From Stictocephala bisonia (taxonomy: Eukaryota > Arthropoda > Insecta > Hemiptera > Membracidae): a stretch of 64,000 bases of DNA. Numbering within the stretch: position 1 is the first letter of the stretch; the number at the start of each line of letters is the position of its first letter. The stretch is from positions 931,159-995,158 of the forward strand of contig JAQJVL010000030.1 in NCBI GenBank assembly GCA_035578905.1, written 5' to 3'. This document shows, piece after piece, positions 61,350 through 64,000 of this stretch. The position numbers and the translations under genes were made by a program. The notes beneath the pieces are model-generated. The model did no database searches. It had not been told where the DNA came from and saw nothing but the letters and a program-made list of their open reading frames with translations.

Positions 61350-63650
61350 CTCCCTTGTCCATGGAATGGAAAGTTTAGCACAAGATAGGTATATATTTTG
61401 TAGTTCAATTATAGGACGTTAATATTGGAAGAAAATAATTGAAGCTAATATCACAAGGCAACATCACTTAGCTCTGTTAAGATTGTAACACGCCTGGGAA
61501 ATGAATTTTGCCAGGGGGAACTGAATCCCCGCTGAGAGTGCACGTTTACAAGGGACGAGGGAGGCACCAACCACTTTCCCTCTCACGATCTTGAGTTTGA
61601 GAGAAAGGTCACAAGAGCAAAAACATGCTAGAAAGCAACACTGGAGCCGGTGGGCTGCACAAAAAATGTGTTTTTTTGTGTGCATAATTTGCATAGTAAA
61701 AGAATTTAATTGCTGTTACTAGTGTTAAAATGTAAACTATTTTTTGTCAGAATAGTTAGATAGAAACTTATAATTTTATTCATCCGAGTAATTCCAGCCT
61801 GTTATGATTATTAAAGTCTCTGATGACGTGATTGACCAATGTATAATCAGCAGTAAACATTGATTATGGTTGTTACAAATACAATCATTTTTACTGTGCA
61901 AACAAAATAAAATGACATAAATATAAAATACGAGTATTTACAGTATGGTATTATATCTACTATTCTACAGATCTAGTATATTATATATGTATACATTCCG
62001 AAGAATCGATAGGCAACATTATCGACGAGTCTGTATCGTGATAGACCTCTTTCTTTTTTTTTTTTAGAGTCATACCTATGTGCGTTTCTGTACAAAACTA
62101 TCAATATTGAAATGTACCGCATATTAAAAATATCATTTTATTAGGCTTGAAGAAAGTAGTATCCCAATTTTGTTAGTAGCTAGAAGTTCACAATATGTAG
62201 TGTTATCACTGTTCGCCTATCTCTAGAGGAGTTCGATTGCTCTGGGGTAAACATCATCCTCAAAAGTGGCACGAGAAAATGCAAGCTACCTTTAAAAGAA
62301 TTAATAAGCATATTAGAAAAAGATTTTGGGCACATTTTGGCACTCGTTGCCATCGACCCTCGTTGGAATGGCGTTTTTAACGTCCAACATTTGAAAATGA
62401 TACTCAGTCGAGTGAATAAAATATTTAAAAACCATCAAATGTACTTTTTATCGTTTGGAAGTGTTTATTTAATTCTGAAGAATACCATGCGCCTGCATTT
62501 CGTCACTGACTACCCGTAAAGCGTTGCTTTATTGCAAGAAGTATTCTCCTCAGAGTAGGCGTTTAAAATGTTTTTATTGTAAATAAATTACTAAGAAAGT
62601 ATGGACTCTTTTGATATGGATGATGTTTGTCATCATGTAAATATTGTATCATATGTTGCTACAGCACTGTAGTTGTGTCAAATACAAATAGATTATATGT
62701 TGAAAAATAAGGCAAACCATACAATGTCTTTCTACTACTTTTTATATTCTGTATACGTATAATATCTTTGTATATATAATGATAAATTCATTATTATTCT
62801 TTAGATTTTGAAATGTTATAAAGTCGTGGTGTACTTAGGCAGCAAGTGTTCATTTTCAAGCTGACTAAATAAATATATAACAATGGTTTACAACGTAATG
62901 GGTTAATTTGTATGGGCTATAATGTCAAGACAAACATCATTCTTTAGGACCCGGTGAAATAAAGGACGATACAAAGATACATAAACTGATACATAAGGAA
63001 GTGTCAGTATTTATTATCAGTGGTAATTAATATTATTATTTCCTTTACTTAAGGAAGGGGGTTTTTACATAGACAGATTTTCTAAATTACATGCTAAGAC
63101 TGAGAATAATTATTCATAATATTGTTCAAGTTATCTAATAGCTAAAATCTTCAATACAAAATTTCACAAATGTATTATAATATTAAATATTTCCAATTTA
63201 TAGATTTACCTATATTTGTTTGTCTACAATAGGCCTAATTACAAAAATCCTAAAATAATTTAATACAAAAGGATTAGGGCGGATTTTCTGATATCGTAAT
63301 ATTTATATAAAGAAATCGAACAATTATTACTTTTTTAAAGTATTAACGAAAATAGCATAACACATTTTTAAAAACGAAATTGCTAATTCATTGGGAAACG
63401 TGCTTAAAGAAGTTCTTTTGTGAATTTCTCTGGTCTGAGGAAGGTGAGCGCTGTTCACCGAAATCGATCACCATACTATTTATGCATTTTGGGCTTATAT
63501 TGTAATATATTTGTGTTGTGTGACGTTTACTTGTATTGTATATATACCAACACGTATTATGCTAATTAAAAAACTATTTGAAGAAGTTGTAATATTTTAA
63601 TAACTCTGTGCTACTTTTTACTATAGATTATATACATTACTTAAATAAAT
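61350..63650. other. No gene identified
   Basis: AT-rich with scattered short frames; the 60-codon frame at 62337-62519 has no start or splice support. The segment near 63430-63480 shares GATCACC/ATCGAT words with the hairpin at 29287. Confidence 0.45.
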
Positions 63651-63652
63651 AA

Positions 63653-63656
<4 letters not shown>

Positions 63657-63697
<41 letters not shown>
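63657..63697. repeat. (AT)n microsatellite
   Basis: An AT run of about 20 copies preceded by four AAAT units. Confidence 0.95.
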
Positions 63698-63700
<3 letters not shown>

Positions 63701-64000
63701 CACAATTGAACACCCAGATATTTAATACTAATTGGTTATTGAGTTTTTGGATAATTGTCTCTGAGTAAGTTGATATCAAATTATATTGAATACAACAATT
63801 CATGCTTTGTTTATCTTAAGGCAGTAAATTTATGTTCTATTTTATAAATTAAAAAAATTTAGTATAAAATTTTCCATTGATGGTATTTTATAGCAAAAGT
63901 TATTTCCAAAAAAATCCTTAAGAAGATAAGAAGTTTCTACTCAAAATGTTTATAACTACTTTTAAATAAATGTAGTAAATAACTTATATAAGATTATCAT

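Overview
The window looks like AT-rich, repeat-rich nuclear DNA of an animal, most likely an insect or other arthropod. Spliceosomal introns with GT-AG borders, a TATA-plus-initiator core promoter, AATAAA signals, CR1/Jockey-type LINE fragments, tRNA-derived SINE heads, long minisatellites and A/T homopolymers all point that way, and no bacterial operon structure is present. The exact order cannot be read from the sequence. Nearly all of the 64 kb is non-coding or repeat-derived.

The striking content lies between 23.7 and 57.8 kb. It is a cluster of four very large exons, all on the + strand, that encode secreted-type proteins built from a strict histidine decapeptide of form H-x-H-x-H-x-G-x-x-x. 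Here they are called HRP1 to HRP4: HRP1 (promoter 23.69 kb, coding 23,789-28,785), HRP2 (34,740-40,525), HRP3 (41,078-44,609) and HRP4 (54,681-57,764). HRP1 is complete: TATA box, an exon that ends with the start codon, a 68-nt signal-peptide exon, then the His-rich exon. HRP2 has an equivalent 68-nt signal-peptide exon. HRP3 and HRP4 have no signal exon I could find nearby. Every junction upstream of a His-rich exon is phase 2, so the signal exons can be joined in frame to any of the four His-rich exons. Either four genes arose by tandem duplication and some 5' exons escaped me, or this is one complex locus with alternative terminal exons. Such proteins would be expected to bind Zn, Cu or Ni or to respond to pH; a role in hardened cuticle, saliva or another secretion is inference.

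Around and between these genes the layout is as follows. 0-23.5 kb: no convincing gene; tandem repeats (about 170, 36, 360 and 47 bp), a small MITE, a broken LINE (11.6-13.6 kb) and copies of an unclassified dispersed repeat. 23.7-28.8 kb: HRP1, with an 82-bp tandem array in intron 1. 29-34.7 kb: hairpin, dispersed repeat, SINE head. 34.7-40.5 kb: HRP2, whose large intron holds a long inverted-repeat element and a 5'-truncated LINE. 41-44.6 kb: HRP3. 44.6-54.6 kb: AT-rich sequence, a 1.3-kb G-quadruplex-type minisatellite and a third LINE with a GT/GC tract. 54.7-57.8 kb: HRP4. 58-64 kb: degenerate repeats, a tRNA-derived SINE head, an unexplained coding-like patch (59.6-59.9 kb) and a 27-bp tandem array.
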